From Cytophagales bacterium (GTDB lineage Bacteria; Bacteroidota; Bacteroidia; Cytophagales; Bernardetiaceae): DNA of 64,000 nucleotides. Under the pieces are notes generated by a model. That model had not been told where the DNA came from. It saw nothing but the letters and a program-made list of their open reading frames with translations, and did not search any database. The stretch is from NCBI GenBank assembly GCA_004293815.1, contig RDZD01000015.1:1-64000 (forward strand), in the 5' to 3' direction. A program made the position numbers and the translations under genes. Shown piece by piece: positions 8,854 to 19,253 of this stretch; within the stretch, counting starts at the first letter, position 1, and the number at the start of each line of letters is the position of its first letter.

Positions 8854-9207
8854 AAAATTGCGTTGAATTTTTTTAGGTATCAATCAATGGGGTGCTTTCA
8901 TAAAACTTGCATATTTTATCAAAAAACAATCCTTACAAAAGACCATACAAAAATAACACTTTTTTCACTACAAAGTTTTATCCAAAAAAAATATTTTTTT
9001 TAGTTATTAACCGCTAAGCTCAGAAAATATTTTCAGAGCCTTACAAACTGCATTTCTCTAGTAAAAATAATTGGTCTTCAATCGGTTAATCTCGAGTGCA
9101 AACAGCCCAGTAGTTAGATATAGGTTCGCTTTTGTTTAAATTTGTTAAACTATTCAGTGCAAAAAACACTGACAATTACGCCTTGAAAAGCCTGCAAAAT
9201 CATTCGC
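8854..9207. other. Intergenic region upstream of ahcY
   Basis: About 350 bp of A+T-rich DNA between ahcY and the 3' end of the membrane-protein gene. It contains the ahcY promoter and a perfect 12-bp palindrome GAAAATATTTTC near 9025 flanked by imperfect arms. I looked for a SAM or SAH riboswitch and saw none. Confidence 0.5.
8948..8973 (-). promoter_or_regulatory. Probable ahcY promoter
   Basis: On the minus strand TATTTTTG (8955-8948) fits TAnnTTTG. The nearest upstream TTG (8973-8971) is 15 bases away, shorter than the 19-22 seen elsewhere in the window. Leader length would be about 90 bases. Confidence 0.45.
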
Positions 9208-10986
9208 TTATTCTAGCCCATTTCGGCGATAAACCTCAACAAAACCATCCTCAAACCAAAAGTTCAGTTTAGCTCTTTTAAGCTTTTCATGCTGCCTTTG
9301 CCTCATTGCAAGCGGAAGAACTAATACATCATACTTTTCAAAAGACTCAGAAGCATGAGTATCTAAAATTTCATAGTCTGGTTTATCAATACAACTAAAC
9401 TTGAATAAAACCTGATAGGTATCTTCTAAAATACAGATCTTCTTATATTTTTTATTTTTTATAATATAATTTGTTTTATAAACAGAATTATAAATATCTT
9501 TTGAAATAGAATATTTATACATTTCGTAAATATTAAAAAATAGAAACCAAAAAATTATAAGTAAGTACAAAAATATATTCTTAATCAATATTTTATTGAA
9601 AATTATATTAAAAAAATATATAACAATTTCTGATAATAAATAAGAATAAAAAAATATAACTACTAATATAGATCTATATGGAATATTTAACCCTAAAAAA
9701 ACATAAAACATAAATAAAACAAAAAAATATAATATAAAGATAAGTACTAAATTTTTAAATAATTTATTTTTATAAACTAAAAATATTAAAAATAAGCTAT
9801 CTAAAGATAAAATGAGTATTGTTTTATCTGAACTAAATAGATTTATCTTATACAAATTTAAAAAATTATATATTCTATTAATAAGATAATTTTTACTATG
9901 AACATCTTTACTTATAATATGTCTATTAAAAATTAAATCATCTATTCCATTAAATAAAATAATAGGTATATATATTAATATTATAACTAATAATAAATTT
10001 ATAAAAATATTTAATAGTATACTTTTATTGAGTATAATTTTTTTATTTATTGAAAAAATATATAAAAATAAAATTAAATAATAAATGAGATATGTGGGAA
10101 CTAAATAAAAACCTATAAAACTAAATATAGAAAATAATAAAATATTTAGTTTTAATTTATTCTTAATTATAAGATTTGCAAAAAATAATTGAATAATAAA
10201 TAATAAATTTAAAGCTATATAAGCTCTTGATTGTGTATAATAATGATTTATAAAAGATGATGAATAAAATAGTACTATAAAAATTAAAAACTCTTTATGC
10301 TTCTTGTTATAGTTGTAAAATAAGAAGATAATAAATAGTGTTAAAATTTCTGTTAAAATACAAGGTATCTTTAGTGATAGTATAGGATTGAATCCTATTT
10401 TATAAAATAAAAAAATAAAAATAGACCAAAGTATATGATTGTTAGGCCCTGGATAGTAAAAAAGACAGCTTAAAAATCCTTTTTTAACAATGTAGATAAA
10501 TGTAAATGCTTCGTCTACTCTTATTTTATAAATAGAATAGTGATAAATTCTCATCAAGATAAATAAAAAGCAAACAGAACAAAATAAAAACCATGCTCTT
10601 TTAGATATCACAAAATACTTGGACAAATAATGATAGTAGTATAAACGTATGTAGCGAGCTTGTCGGTAAATGTATCTATATAGTCTTAGCCGCTGCCTAT
10701 ACACAGCTAGCAAAACCAGAAGATAGACAAGGCATAAGCTCTGGAATAAACCTCTCAGAGTATGATAAATAACTGGTGTAAAGTACTTTGTTCTGAGCAG
10801 TTCAGCTTTGTTGCTTATGTTGTAGCTGGTAATTACCTGCTGTAGTGCGTCTGTGTAATCATAACGCCACAGCGCAAGAGCCGTAAAAAAAGCCAGTAAA
10901 CCTATCCCCCACAGAAATAACCAGCAGTTTTTTTCTAGCAGTGTTTGGCTGTATCTTGCTGGTGCTGTTTTATGGTGAATTTTCAT
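9208..10986 (-). CDS. Polytopic membrane protein, glycosyltransferase (GT-C/PMT)-like
   Basis: The 592-residue product (ATG at 10986) has roughly a dozen hydrophobic helices and resembles GT-C fold glycosyltransferases (ArnT/PMT type). The first large loop, after the helix near residue 145, carries RVDEAFTF followed by PGPNNHILW, where this fold places its catalytic acidic residue and conserved Asn/His; substrate would be a lipid-linked sugar, by inference. The C terminus is soluble (about 530-592). Composition is striking: the middle (about 9450-10450) is almost pure A+T and encodes mainly Ile, Phe, Leu, Tyr, Asn and Lys, while both ends match the rest of the window. No frameshift is seen. 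Confidence 0.7.
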   Translation of the reverse strand: MKIHHKTAPARYSQTLLEKNCWLFLWGIGLLAFFTALALWRYDYTDALQQVITSYNISNKAELLRTKYFTPVIYHTLRGLFQSLCLVYLLVLLAVYRQRLRLYRYIYRQARYIRLYYYHYLSKYFVISKRAWFLFCSVCFLFILMRIYHYSIYKIRVDEAFTFIYIVKKGFLSCLFYYPGPNNHILWSIFIFLFYKIGFNPILSLKIPCILTEILTLFIIFLFYNYNKKHKEFLIFIVLFYSSSFINHYYTQSRAYIALNLLFIIQLFFANLIIKNKLKLNILLFSIFSFIGFYLVPTYLIYYLILFLYIFSINKKIILNKSILLNIFINLLLVIILIYIPIILFNGIDDLIFNRHIISKDVHSKNYLINRIYNFLNLYKINLFSSDKTILILSLDSLFLIFLVYKNKLFKNLVLIFILYFFVLFMFYVFLGLNIPYRSILVVIFFYSYLLSEIVIYFFNIIFNKILIKNIFLYLLIIFWFLFFNIYEMYKYSISKDIYNSVYKTNYIIKNKKYKKICILEDTYQVLFKFSCIDKPDYEILDTHASESFEKYDVLVLPLAMRQRQHEKLKRAKLNFWFEDGFVEVYRRNGLE

Positions 10987-11094
10987 CAAACTGTTGGTGC
11001 TTTGCTGAGCAACAAAAATAAGAGCTTATCAGATTTTTGTACTAGTTTTGCTTTAAATTTCTACAAATACGTCCTATTCAAACCGTATCGTTTT

Positions 11095-11670
11095 ATGCTG
11101 CCCAAAAACAACCATAATCCGTGGACTCTGCTCAGTACGCGTCAAGTATATGACAACCCATGGATACAAATAAGAGAGGATCAAGTACTTACACCAAAAA
11201 AAACCAATGGTATTTATGGTGTAGTAGAGTTCAAAAACTATGCTATTGGCATTATCCCCATTGACCAAAAGGGGTATACACATCTGGTGGGGCAGTACCG
11301 TTATTCTTTAGAAGAGTTTTCCTGGGAAATTCCTATGGGCGGTGGCTTGCGTAACCAAGATATTTTGCTTTCTGCGCAACGCGAGCTTTCGGAAGAAACT
11401 GGCCTTACGGCTAAAAAATGGACTCTGCTATGCAAACTACACACCTCTAACTCTGTTACAGATGAGGTCGGATTTGTTTATTTGGCCGAAGAGCTAGAAG
11501 AAGGACAACCTCACACTGAAGACACCGAGGAATTATATCTTAGAAAAGTACATTTTTCAGAGGTCTTTGCGTGGTGTATGCAAGGACACATCACAGACGC
11601 TATAACGGTGGCTGGCGTGCTTCATCTAGCTCATTTGCGGCCAGAGCTGCTCAAAAAATCTATTCTTTAG
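11095..11670 (+). CDS. NUDIX hydrolase (ADP-ribose pyrophosphatase-like)
   Basis: Hydrolyses nucleoside diphosphates linked to another moiety; the N-terminal layout resembles ADP-ribose pyrophosphatases of the NUDT5/YqkG kind. From the ATG at 11095 it has 191 residues. The Nudix box runs from GGGLRNQ to RELSEETGL; the Mg-binding REx2EE core is intact, but the first conserved Glu of the box (GX5E) is Gln. The upstream part of the open frame overlaps the divergent membrane-protein gene and is not needed. Its 3' end overlaps the convergent OmpA-like gene by 11 bp. Confidence 0.85.
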   Translation: MLPKNNHNPWTLLSTRQVYDNPWIQIREDQVLTPKKTNGIYGVVEFKNYAIGIIPIDQKGYTHLVGQYRYSLEEFSWEIPMGGGLRNQDILLSAQRELSEETGLTAKKWTLLCKLHTSNSVTDEVGFVYLAEELEEGQPHTEDTEELYLRKVHFSEVFAWCMQGHITDAITVAGVLHLAHLRPELLKKSIL

Positions 11671-12730
11671 ATTTCAAGATAATCAGCTCTACTCGGCGGT
11701 TTTGCTTTTTGCCACTTTCTGTGTTGTTGTCGCCCACTGGCTCTGAGCTGCCTTTACCTTCGGTAGCTATGCGGCTGGGGTCTATGCCTTTAGATACAAA
11801 GTATGCCTTTACGGACTCTGCTCGAGTAAGTGACAGCTTGATATTTGTTTTTTCCTCGCCAGTTTTGTCGGTGTGTCCCAAAATCTTAAAAGAGGTTTTC
11901 TTGCCTCTAAAAACTGTGGCCAGACTGTCCAAATACTTGAAGTTGTTGGTGCTACTCAGTTCTGAACTTCCGGGCTCGAAAGCCAAGCTATTAATGGTGA
12001 TTTTATCTTCTACGTCAGGTGAACCGTTTGAGGGATAGAGTGCTACATCGTCGATGTAGTAGTAACAGCGCGGAAATTTGCTTGCACCATCTAAGGCTTT
12101 TACCTGAGTCTGAGCCTTATCAAAAAAGCAACCAATATGTAAATACTGATACGCGGAATCAGCCACAAAAGTCCCGCTCACTTTCTTCCATTCTGTGCCT
12201 TCTATCATAGCAGACTCGTTGACCTGTGGGCGGCCTTTGATGGTAGCCTCTTCGTTTTTCTGACCAGTTTTAGCCTGAATCTGTATAGCTTGTGTAGTTA
12301 GCAAAGCACCAACATTATTCATTACGCCTGTGCTTGCTTTGGCTTCGTTAGCCACCCAAAACTCCAAGAGGTAAGTATTCCCTTTTCTGAGAGGATTTTT
12401 GAGCTTTATAGCCACATAGTCATAGGCATTGACCAGCAAATAAGCCATGTTATCGCCTCCATGAGGCTTCACAGAGTTGATATTTGAGAAAAAGTAAGCG
12501 GGGCATTTGTCTTTGCCTAGAGTGCTGTAGAGGTCAGGAGAGCTGTTTGAAGCTGGTGAGTACCACGGTTTCACATATTTGAACTCAGAACCGTTTTGGC
12601 TCATAATACAGGGTACTTTGGAAACTTCTTCAAAACCGCCATTCTGAATTTCGTTTTGGGCAGAAAGTAGACCAGTAGCACCAAAGCACATTAAAAAAAA
12701 CAGAGCTAGAAAGTATTTGTACGATTGCAT
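11660..12730 (-). CDS. OmpA-family outer-membrane/peptidoglycan-binding protein
   Basis: The 356-residue product has a signal peptide (1-24, cleavage near LLSAQ). Residues 25-230 form a beta-rich domain opening with NEIQNGGFEEV and ending with YYIDDVALY, the pattern of carbohydrate-binding-module-like jelly rolls. Residues 245-356 are an OmpA C-terminal domain (FEPGSSELS, ILGHTDKTG, LSLTRAESVKAYF, GKGSSEPV, NRRVEL) that binds diaminopimelate in peptidoglycan. It therefore probably anchors a sugar- or matrix-binding module to the cell wall. There is no beta-barrel, so it is likely periplasmic or surface-attached through another protein. Confidence 0.85.
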   Translation of the reverse strand: MQSYKYFLALFFLMCFGATGLLSAQNEIQNGGFEEVSKVPCIMSQNGSEFKYVKPWYSPASNSSPDLYSTLGKDKCPAYFFSNINSVKPHGGDNMAYLLVNAYDYVAIKLKNPLRKGNTYLLEFWVANEAKASTGVMNNVGALLTTQAIQIQAKTGQKNEEATIKGRPQVNESAMIEGTEWKKVSGTFVADSAYQYLHIGCFFDKAQTQVKALDGASKFPRCYYYIDDVALYPSNGSPDVEDKITINSLAFEPGSSELSSTNNFKYLDSLATVFRGKKTSFKILGHTDKTGEEKTNIKLSLTRAESVKAYFVSKGIDPSRIATEGKGSSEPVGDNNTESGKKQNRRVELIILKSKE

Positions 12731-12939
12731 TTTTTTGGATTTTTTTTGTGTTCATTGATAAGGCTAGTACTGCAATCTCCAAGCCAAACGCGCTATGTCG
12801 CTAAACAAAAAGCTTGCGGTTCAATCGATGAGCATAAGCTAAAGCTTTCAAAAGAAATATGTCTGAACCTTTATAAGTGGCTCTATTTAAGACCGTTTTT
12901 CCGCTCAAGAGTAATTCTGCATAAATTTTTTCTAATAAA

Positions 12940-12970
12940 TTGGAATTAATACTGTTTTGCGCTAACTTTG
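12940..12970 (+). promoter_or_regulatory. guaB promoter
   Basis: TTG at 12940-12942, a 20-base spacer and TAACTTTG at 12963-12970 (perfect TAnnTTTG). Predicted start near 12976, about 28 bases before the guaB ATG. Confidence 0.75.
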
Positions 12971-12982
12971 TCCCGCAAATAA

Positions 12983-14476
<1,494 letters not shown>

Positions 14477-14504
14477 ATACCCTCAATATTAGCTTTTAAA
14501 GCTT

Positions 14505-14548
14505 AAAAGCCCCGAAATACATTAAAAATGCTGTTTCGGGGCTTTTTT
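14505..14548. terminator. Rho-independent terminator after guaB
   Basis: AAAAGCCCCGAA pairs with TTCGGGGCTTTT across a 15-20 nt loop, followed by T residues. It lies between the convergent guaB and ctp genes and can serve both. Confidence 0.88.
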
Positions 14549-14572
14549 ATGACGTTATAGTCCTAAAAACGC

Positions 14573-16225
14573 TTATTTTCCGCTCAAAATTTGTTGATAC
14601 TTATTAGAATCATTCAAAATTTGTACAGCGGCTTTTAAATCGGGATCATCGTCTTGACTGGCTTCTATGCCTCCTTTCTCGAGGTAGAAATGAGAAGCTA
14701 TTTCTCTCTCGAGTTCTTCTTTGACTTCTACCTTGTAAGTTTGCATATCTGCATTTTTGTTTTGCACAACGGCAGCCTTTAGACCTTGTATCTGAGCCAA
14801 AATCTTTTCATTGTTCTTCTCTTTCTGGGCCGCATCCTCTAAGTCCTTTATCATTTTATCTAGTCTTGATGCGTAGGTAAAGTTTTGAGTGTCTAGCCAT
14901 TTATCAAACGCAGCATATTCCTCTTCGGTGAGTTTAAAGTTCTTAGCATCTGCAATATTTGGATGCTCGTAACGGTACTTGACCGCATAGTCAAAGAACA
15001 ATCCTTTGATTATAAGCTGTTGTGTAATGGGAGCAAACATTTCTCTGGCTACTTCTAAGTCAGGCTTAATGCCACCACCATCTAGAACATTACGGCCATT
15101 TTTTGTTTTGTAAGCCTTTCTCAAAGAGTCAGGAACTTTTCCGACGCTACCATCTTCGTTGCGGCTTGAATAGTCAATGGCTTGAATACATCTGCCACTT
15201 GGCGTGTAGTATTTAGCCACAGTTACTTTGAGTCTTGCGTTATAAGAAAGCTGCCTTGTAGCTTGTACCAAGCCTTTACCATAGCTATTTTCGCCAATCA
15301 CAACGCCTCGGTCATAATCTTGAATGACTCCTGCCACAATTTCAGAAGCAGAAGCACTAGAACGGTTTACGATAACTGCTAGCGGAATGGAAGCATCCGT
15401 GGTAGGATTGAGTGCGTTATAAGTTTTGTTCCATTCTTTCACTTTGCCTTTTGTACTAACTACCTCTAAGCCTTTGGGAACAAATATATTGGCAATATTC
15501 ACGGCTTCGGTCAGGAGTCCTCCCGGGTTGCCGCGCAAATCCAATATAATCTTTTTTGCGCCCTTTTCTTTGAGGGCTATAAGAGCATCACGCACCTCAC
15601 GGCTTGCGTCGCGCGTAAAGTCAGTCAAATGAATAGTGCCAATGTCTTCGGTAATCATCCCGTAGAAGGTCACGTTGCTGATTTGAATTTTGTCGCGTTT
15701 AATTACTAATTCAAAAGGTTTTGGTTCGCCCATACGCTTGATAAGCAACGTAACGTCTGTGCCTGCCTGCCCGCGCAACATTTTACTTACTTCTTCTGTA
15801 TCGGCTGTATTAGGGTCTTTATCATCAATTTTTAAAATTTGATCGCCAATTCGTAAACCAGCTTTGAAAGCAGGAAAGCTTTCATAAGGCATGAGAACAG
15901 TTGTTACACCGTTGCGCTTGCCTACCGAAGCACCAATGCCACCGTACTGCCCAGTAGTGGCACGTTGATACTCTTCAATTTGGTCTTCTGGGATGTAATT
16001 GGTGTAAGGATCTAGCGCACTTAACATGCCGTTTATACCAGTTTCCATGAACTTATTGGGGTTCACATCGTCCACGTAATAGGTGTTAATTTCTTTAAAA
16101 AGTGTAGCAAAAATGTCAAGATTTTTGGCTATTTCAAAGTATTTGTCGCTGTTGTCAAAAGCTGAAAAAGATAACACTACAAAGGCTAGAGAGCCTGCTA
16201 AAATTATTTTTAAACGGGTTTTCAT
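14573..16225 (-). CDS. C-terminal processing protease (S41 family, CtpA/Prc-like)
   Basis: Periplasmic serine protease that trims C-terminal tails of envelope proteins. The 550-residue product has an N-terminal signal/anchor (about 1-22), a leading helical domain, a PDZ domain (about 80-165, opening with GGIGASVGKR and containing AGLRIGDQILKI) and the tail-specific protease core. The Ser-Lys dyad is seen in SSASASEIVAG and GENSYGKGLVQ. A C-terminal helical extension (about 410-550) is longer than in CtpA, as is usual in Bacteroidota homologues. It is read from its own promoter and converges on guaB. Confidence 0.93.
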   Translation of the reverse strand: MKTRLKIILAGSLAFVVLSFSAFDNSDKYFEIAKNLDIFATLFKEINTYYVDDVNPNKFMETGINGMLSALDPYTNYIPEDQIEEYQRATTGQYGGIGASVGKRNGVTTVLMPYESFPAFKAGLRIGDQILKIDDKDPNTADTEEVSKMLRGQAGTDVTLLIKRMGEPKPFELVIKRDKIQISNVTFYGMITEDIGTIHLTDFTRDASREVRDALIALKEKGAKKIILDLRGNPGGLLTEAVNIANIFVPKGLEVVSTKGKVKEWNKTYNALNPTTDASIPLAVIVNRSSASASEIVAGVIQDYDRGVVIGENSYGKGLVQATRQLSYNARLKVTVAKYYTPSGRCIQAIDYSSRNEDGSVGKVPDSLRKAYKTKNGRNVLDGGGIKPDLEVAREMFAPITQQLIIKGLFFDYAVKYRYEHPNIADAKNFKLTEEEYAAFDKWLDTQNFTYASRLDKMIKDLEDAAQKEKNNEKILAQIQGLKAAVVQNKNADMQTYKVEVKEELEREIASHFYLEKGGIEASQDDDPDLKAAVQILNDSNKYQQILSGK

Positions 16226-16632
16226 TTTGGTAATCTTTTTATAGTAAAACGATGAATAAAGTGTTTTGTGTGAGTAAGCCAGTCTTCAAAATTTCATTTG
16301 GGCGTATTTGAATACTGAAAATCAAAAATAAAAATTTTATTCGACATTACAACCTTTCTGAATGCAAGGCTCTCAAAAAAGCAGATATTGATAAAATTAT
16401 TTACTACAAAAAATGCCCCAAAAACAACAACATATTCAAGTCGAAGCTCTACCTTTGCAGCTTGAAACCTTAAACTTTCATTTTGCGTTTTAAAGGCAGT
16501 TTTTTTTAAACGCAATCAACTATGACTCAAATTTAGCTTTTTGTTTGAGTCAATTTGTCTGGACATGACGTATGAGCCTGACATTAGTTGAGGGAAAAAG
16601 AAATAATCAAAGTATTCACCCAAAGATTTCTT
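16226..16632. other. Divergent intergenic region between ctp and rseP
   Basis: About 400 bp. It holds the ctp promoter (16323-16352) and two inverted repeats: TTGCGTTT/AAACGCAA (16483-16490 with 16508-16515) and GACTCAAA/TTTGAGTC (16524-16531 with 16544-16551). They precede rseP and could be operators or a structured leader; neither has a terminator-like T run. Confidence 0.5.
16323..16352 (-). promoter_or_regulatory. ctp promoter
   Basis: On the minus strand TTG (16352-16350), a 19-base spacer and TATTTTTG (16330-16323), a perfect -7 element. The leader would be about 90 bases. Confidence 0.7.
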
Positions 16633-17961
16633 ATGCAAGTTCTTGAAATACTGGCCATGTTACTCAAATTTACTCTGGCCATTACCATTTTAGTCGGATT
16701 ACACGAGTTGGGACACATGCTACCTGCCAAATGGTTTGGTATGCGTGTGGAGAAGTTTTTTATAGGGTTTCCGCCTCGTCTGTTTGGTTTTAAGTATGGT
16801 GAAACAGAATATGCCTTTGGCGCAACGCCACTGGGTGGTTTTGTCAAGATATCGGGCATGATTGATGAGTCTTTGGATACAGAGAGCTTAGCTAAAGAGC
16901 CTGAACATTGGGAGTTTAGAGCCAAACCCGCATGGCAGCGGCTTATTGTGATGTTAGGCGGTATCACAATGAATGTTATTTTAGGCATTTTTATTTTTAC
17001 AGGTCTGACAGTTTTGCAGGGTGAGTATTTTTATAAAACCTCAGAAGTTAATATAAATGGTATTTACGCTTATGAAAACGGTCTGAAAGCAGGTTTCTTA
17101 AACGGCGATAAAATTATTAATGTCAATGGCAAAACATCGGATAATATCAATGACTTGATTTCACCAGCCAATTTATTTGAAGAGGGAGCATATTTTACAG
17201 TGGAGAGAGCAGGAAAGGAACTAAAAATTAGCATACAACCAGAACTCTTGTCTTCTCTTAACCAAAACCCTAAATTTATAGAGCCGCTCATTACGTTTGA
17301 GGTGGAAAGCGTAGAGCCTAAAACTCCTGCGTTTACGGCTGGCTTGATGGCTTATGACCAGATCACGACGGTTAACCGCTATCCTATCAGTAGTTTTCAG
17401 GACTTCAAAATTAAACTGCTTGAAAACAAGGGTAAACAAATACAAATGGGCATCAACCGCAATGGATCTCCTAAGGAGTTGACAGTTAATGTGCTGCCTG
17501 ATGGAACAATTGGTTTTATGCCTAAATTGAGCTTACAACAAGTACATCGGGATTACAGCCTTGCCGAAGCTCTTGTGGAAGGACCAAGTCGCGCATTTAG
17601 CGTCGTGATTTTAAATGTACGCGCCATGGGCAGAATGTTTACAGGAGACATCAATCCGAGTGAGTCACTCACTGGCCCTATTGGTCTTGTCAAAGCTTAT
17701 GGCGGCGGCTGGGACTGGGTCAAGTTCTGGGGGCTAACAGGTATGATTTCAATGGTTTTAGCCTTTATGAATTTGCTACCTATACCAGGTTTGGATGGCG
17801 GTCATGTGGTGTTTTTAATGTATGAGATGGTTCGTGGCAAAGCTCCTTCAGATAAGTTTTTGGAGAATACTCAAAAAGTAGGTATGGTTATCTTGCTGGC
17901 TCTTATGGTCTTTATCTTTGGTAATGACATCTATAAACTCATTAAAGACTTACTGGCTTAG
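16633..17961 (+). CDS. rseP: RIP metalloprotease RseP (site-2 protease)
   Basis: Intramembrane zinc protease that cuts transmembrane anti-sigma factors and leftover signal peptides. From the ATG at 16633 (MQVLEILAML) it has 442 residues. The first helix bears the zinc site HELGH (24-28), and the last helices bear NLLPIPGLDGGHV, which supplies the third ligand. The periplasmic stretch holds two PDZ-like segments (NGLKAGFLNGDKIINVNG and PAFTAGLMAYDQITTVN). A TTG 45 bases upstream could extend the frame but adds a charged leader that the family lacks. The rsmA ATG is two bases beyond the stop, so the genes are co-transcribed. Confidence 0.93.
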   Translation: MQVLEILAMLLKFTLAITILVGLHELGHMLPAKWFGMRVEKFFIGFPPRLFGFKYGETEYAFGATPLGGFVKISGMIDESLDTESLAKEPEHWEFRAKPAWQRLIVMLGGITMNVILGIFIFTGLTVLQGEYFYKTSEVNINGIYAYENGLKAGFLNGDKIINVNGKTSDNINDLISPANLFEEGAYFTVERAGKELKISIQPELLSSLNQNPKFIEPLITFEVESVEPKTPAFTAGLMAYDQITTVNRYPISSFQDFKIKLLENKGKQIQMGINRNGSPKELTVNVLPDGTIGFMPKLSLQQVHRDYSLAEALVEGPSRAFSVVILNVRAMGRMFTGDINPSESLTGPIGLVKAYGGGWDWVKFWGLTGMISMVLAFMNLLPIPGLDGGHVVFLMYEMVRGKAPSDKFLENTQKVGMVILLALMVFIFGNDIYKLIKDLLA

Positions 17962-17963
17962 CC

Positions 17964-18806
17964 ATGAAACCCAAACACAAGTTTCCAAGGCAAAGAGCTG
18001 AGCATGAATCCCACGCCATAAGAGCAAAAAAGCATCTGGGGCAGCATTTTTTAAGAGACGAAAGCGTAGCAAACCAAATTGCAGATGCTCTAACTGGACA
18101 CAATTACGACGCGGTGTTAGAGATAGGACCAGGAACGGGTGTACTGACCAAATATTTACTCAAACGTGCTGATTTTCAACTCTTTCTTTCTGAAGTAGAT
18201 ACCGAGTCTATTATCTATTTGCGGCAGCACTATGGAGAACTGAACCTTTTAGGCGATGTTCTGAAATCAGATGTTATAAGCAGTTTGCCCAAACCCTTTG
18301 CAATGATCGGCAATTTACCGTACAATATCTCCTCACCTATTTTTTTTAAATTGCTTGAATGGCATTCACATGTTCCAGAAATGGTTTGCATGGTGCAAAA
18401 AGAAGTGGGTCAGAGAATTTGCGCCCCACCTGGCAGCAAAACTTACGGTCTCTTGAGTGTTCTCTTGCAAGCCTTCTATACTGCCGATTATCTCTTTACG
18501 GTTCTGCCTCATGTGTTTGTACCGCCGCCCAAAGTGGATTCGGCTGTTATTAAACTGACCAGCAAGAATGTAAAGGATTTGGGCTGTAAACAACAAGATT
18601 TTGTACGAGTGGTTAAAACAGCTTTCAATCAGCGACGTAAAACTTTGCGTAATGCGCTTAAGCCCTTGACAGACTCTGTACTGCCTCAGTTTGCCGAAAA
18701 ACGCGCCGAGACGCTCTCGGTGGCAGATTTTGTGCTCCTCACCAACAGCATCATGGTACCCGATAACTTGCCACCTTTGGAAGATAATTGGACGGATGAA
18801 AGCTAG
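17964..18806 (+). CDS. rsmA: 16S rRNA dimethyladenosine transferase KsgA
   Basis: Dimethylates two adjacent adenosines (A1518 and A1519 in E. coli numbering) in the 3' hairpin of 16S rRNA, a checkpoint for 30S maturation. The 280-residue product shows KKHLGQHFLRD near residue 22, SAM motif I LEIGPGTGVLT, and catalytic motif IV NLPYNISSP. The C-terminal helical domain (FNQRRKTLRNAL) is complete. The gene begins 2 bp after rseP and ends the short operon. Confidence 0.96.
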   Translation: MKPKHKFPRQRAEHESHAIRAKKHLGQHFLRDESVANQIADALTGHNYDAVLEIGPGTGVLTKYLLKRADFQLFLSEVDTESIIYLRQHYGELNLLGDVLKSDVISSLPKPFAMIGNLPYNISSPIFFKLLEWHSHVPEMVCMVQKEVGQRICAPPGSKTYGLLSVLLQAFYTADYLFTVLPHVFVPPPKVDSAVIKLTSKNVKDLGCKQQDFVRVVKTAFNQRRKTLRNALKPLTDSVLPQFAEKRAETLSVADFVLLTNSIMVPDNLPPLEDNWTDES

Positions 18807-18905
18807 ATTCCAAATATTTTTTGCCCGCTGTTAGGAGTTTTAGACAAAAAGTTTTAACATTGCATAACCTAAACGCCATAAGTTCCGTTAAAATAATTGT
18901 CAGTA

Positions 18906-19253
18906 ATGCAAGTCCTTACGACCACACAAGATGATTTTTACCTTCTTACCTTAGAAGGTGATTTAGACGCAGTCTCTGCTATTAATCTGGATGATGCCAT
19001 AGAGTCGGCTCTTAAAAGCCAAAATAAGCATCTTTTGATTGACTGCATCAATCTTAACTACATTTCTTCGCCAGGTATAGGAGTTTTCACTTCTCGCCTT
19101 GAAGATTGTGAAAAGCTCAAAATCAAACTCATTACGTTTGGCTTGAGCACTAAAGTACTAAAAGTTTTTCAGATCCTTGGCTTAGACAAGCTACTAACCA
19201 TAGTGCCAACTCTAACTGATGCACAAAAACTAATCGCCAATGCCGAGCATTAA
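18906..19253 (+). CDS. STAS-domain anti-anti-sigma factor
   Basis: Small cytoplasmic switch protein of the SpoIIAA/RsbV family. From the ATG at 18906 it has 115 residues (a TTG three codons upstream is possible). The STAS signature LLIDCINLNYISSPGIGVF includes the phospho-acceptor serine pair (YISSPG). Unphosphorylated it would bind the partner HATPase protein and free a sigma factor or other target. The next gene overlaps it by 14 bp and encodes that HATPase, so the two are translationally coupled. No phosphatase or sigma factor gene is in the vicinity. Confidence 0.88.
   Translation: MQVLTTTQDDFYLLTLEGDLDAVSAINLDDAIESALKSQNKHLLIDCINLNYISSPGIGVFTSRLEDCEKLKIKLITFGLSTKVLKVFQILGLDKLLTIVPTLTDAQKLIANAEH

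Noticed and set aside
8854-9207. SAM or SAH riboswitch upstream of ahcY.
   Set aside because: No conserved core of either riboswitch class could be found on the minus strand; only a simple promoter and a palindrome are visible.
10945-11094. N-terminal extension of the NUDIX hydrolase.
   Set aside because: It overlaps the start of the divergent membrane-protein gene and has no NUDIX-like content; the ATG at 11095 is preferred.
16483-16551. Two hairpins before rseP as terminators.
   Set aside because: Neither has a T run on either strand, so they are reported only as inverted repeats.
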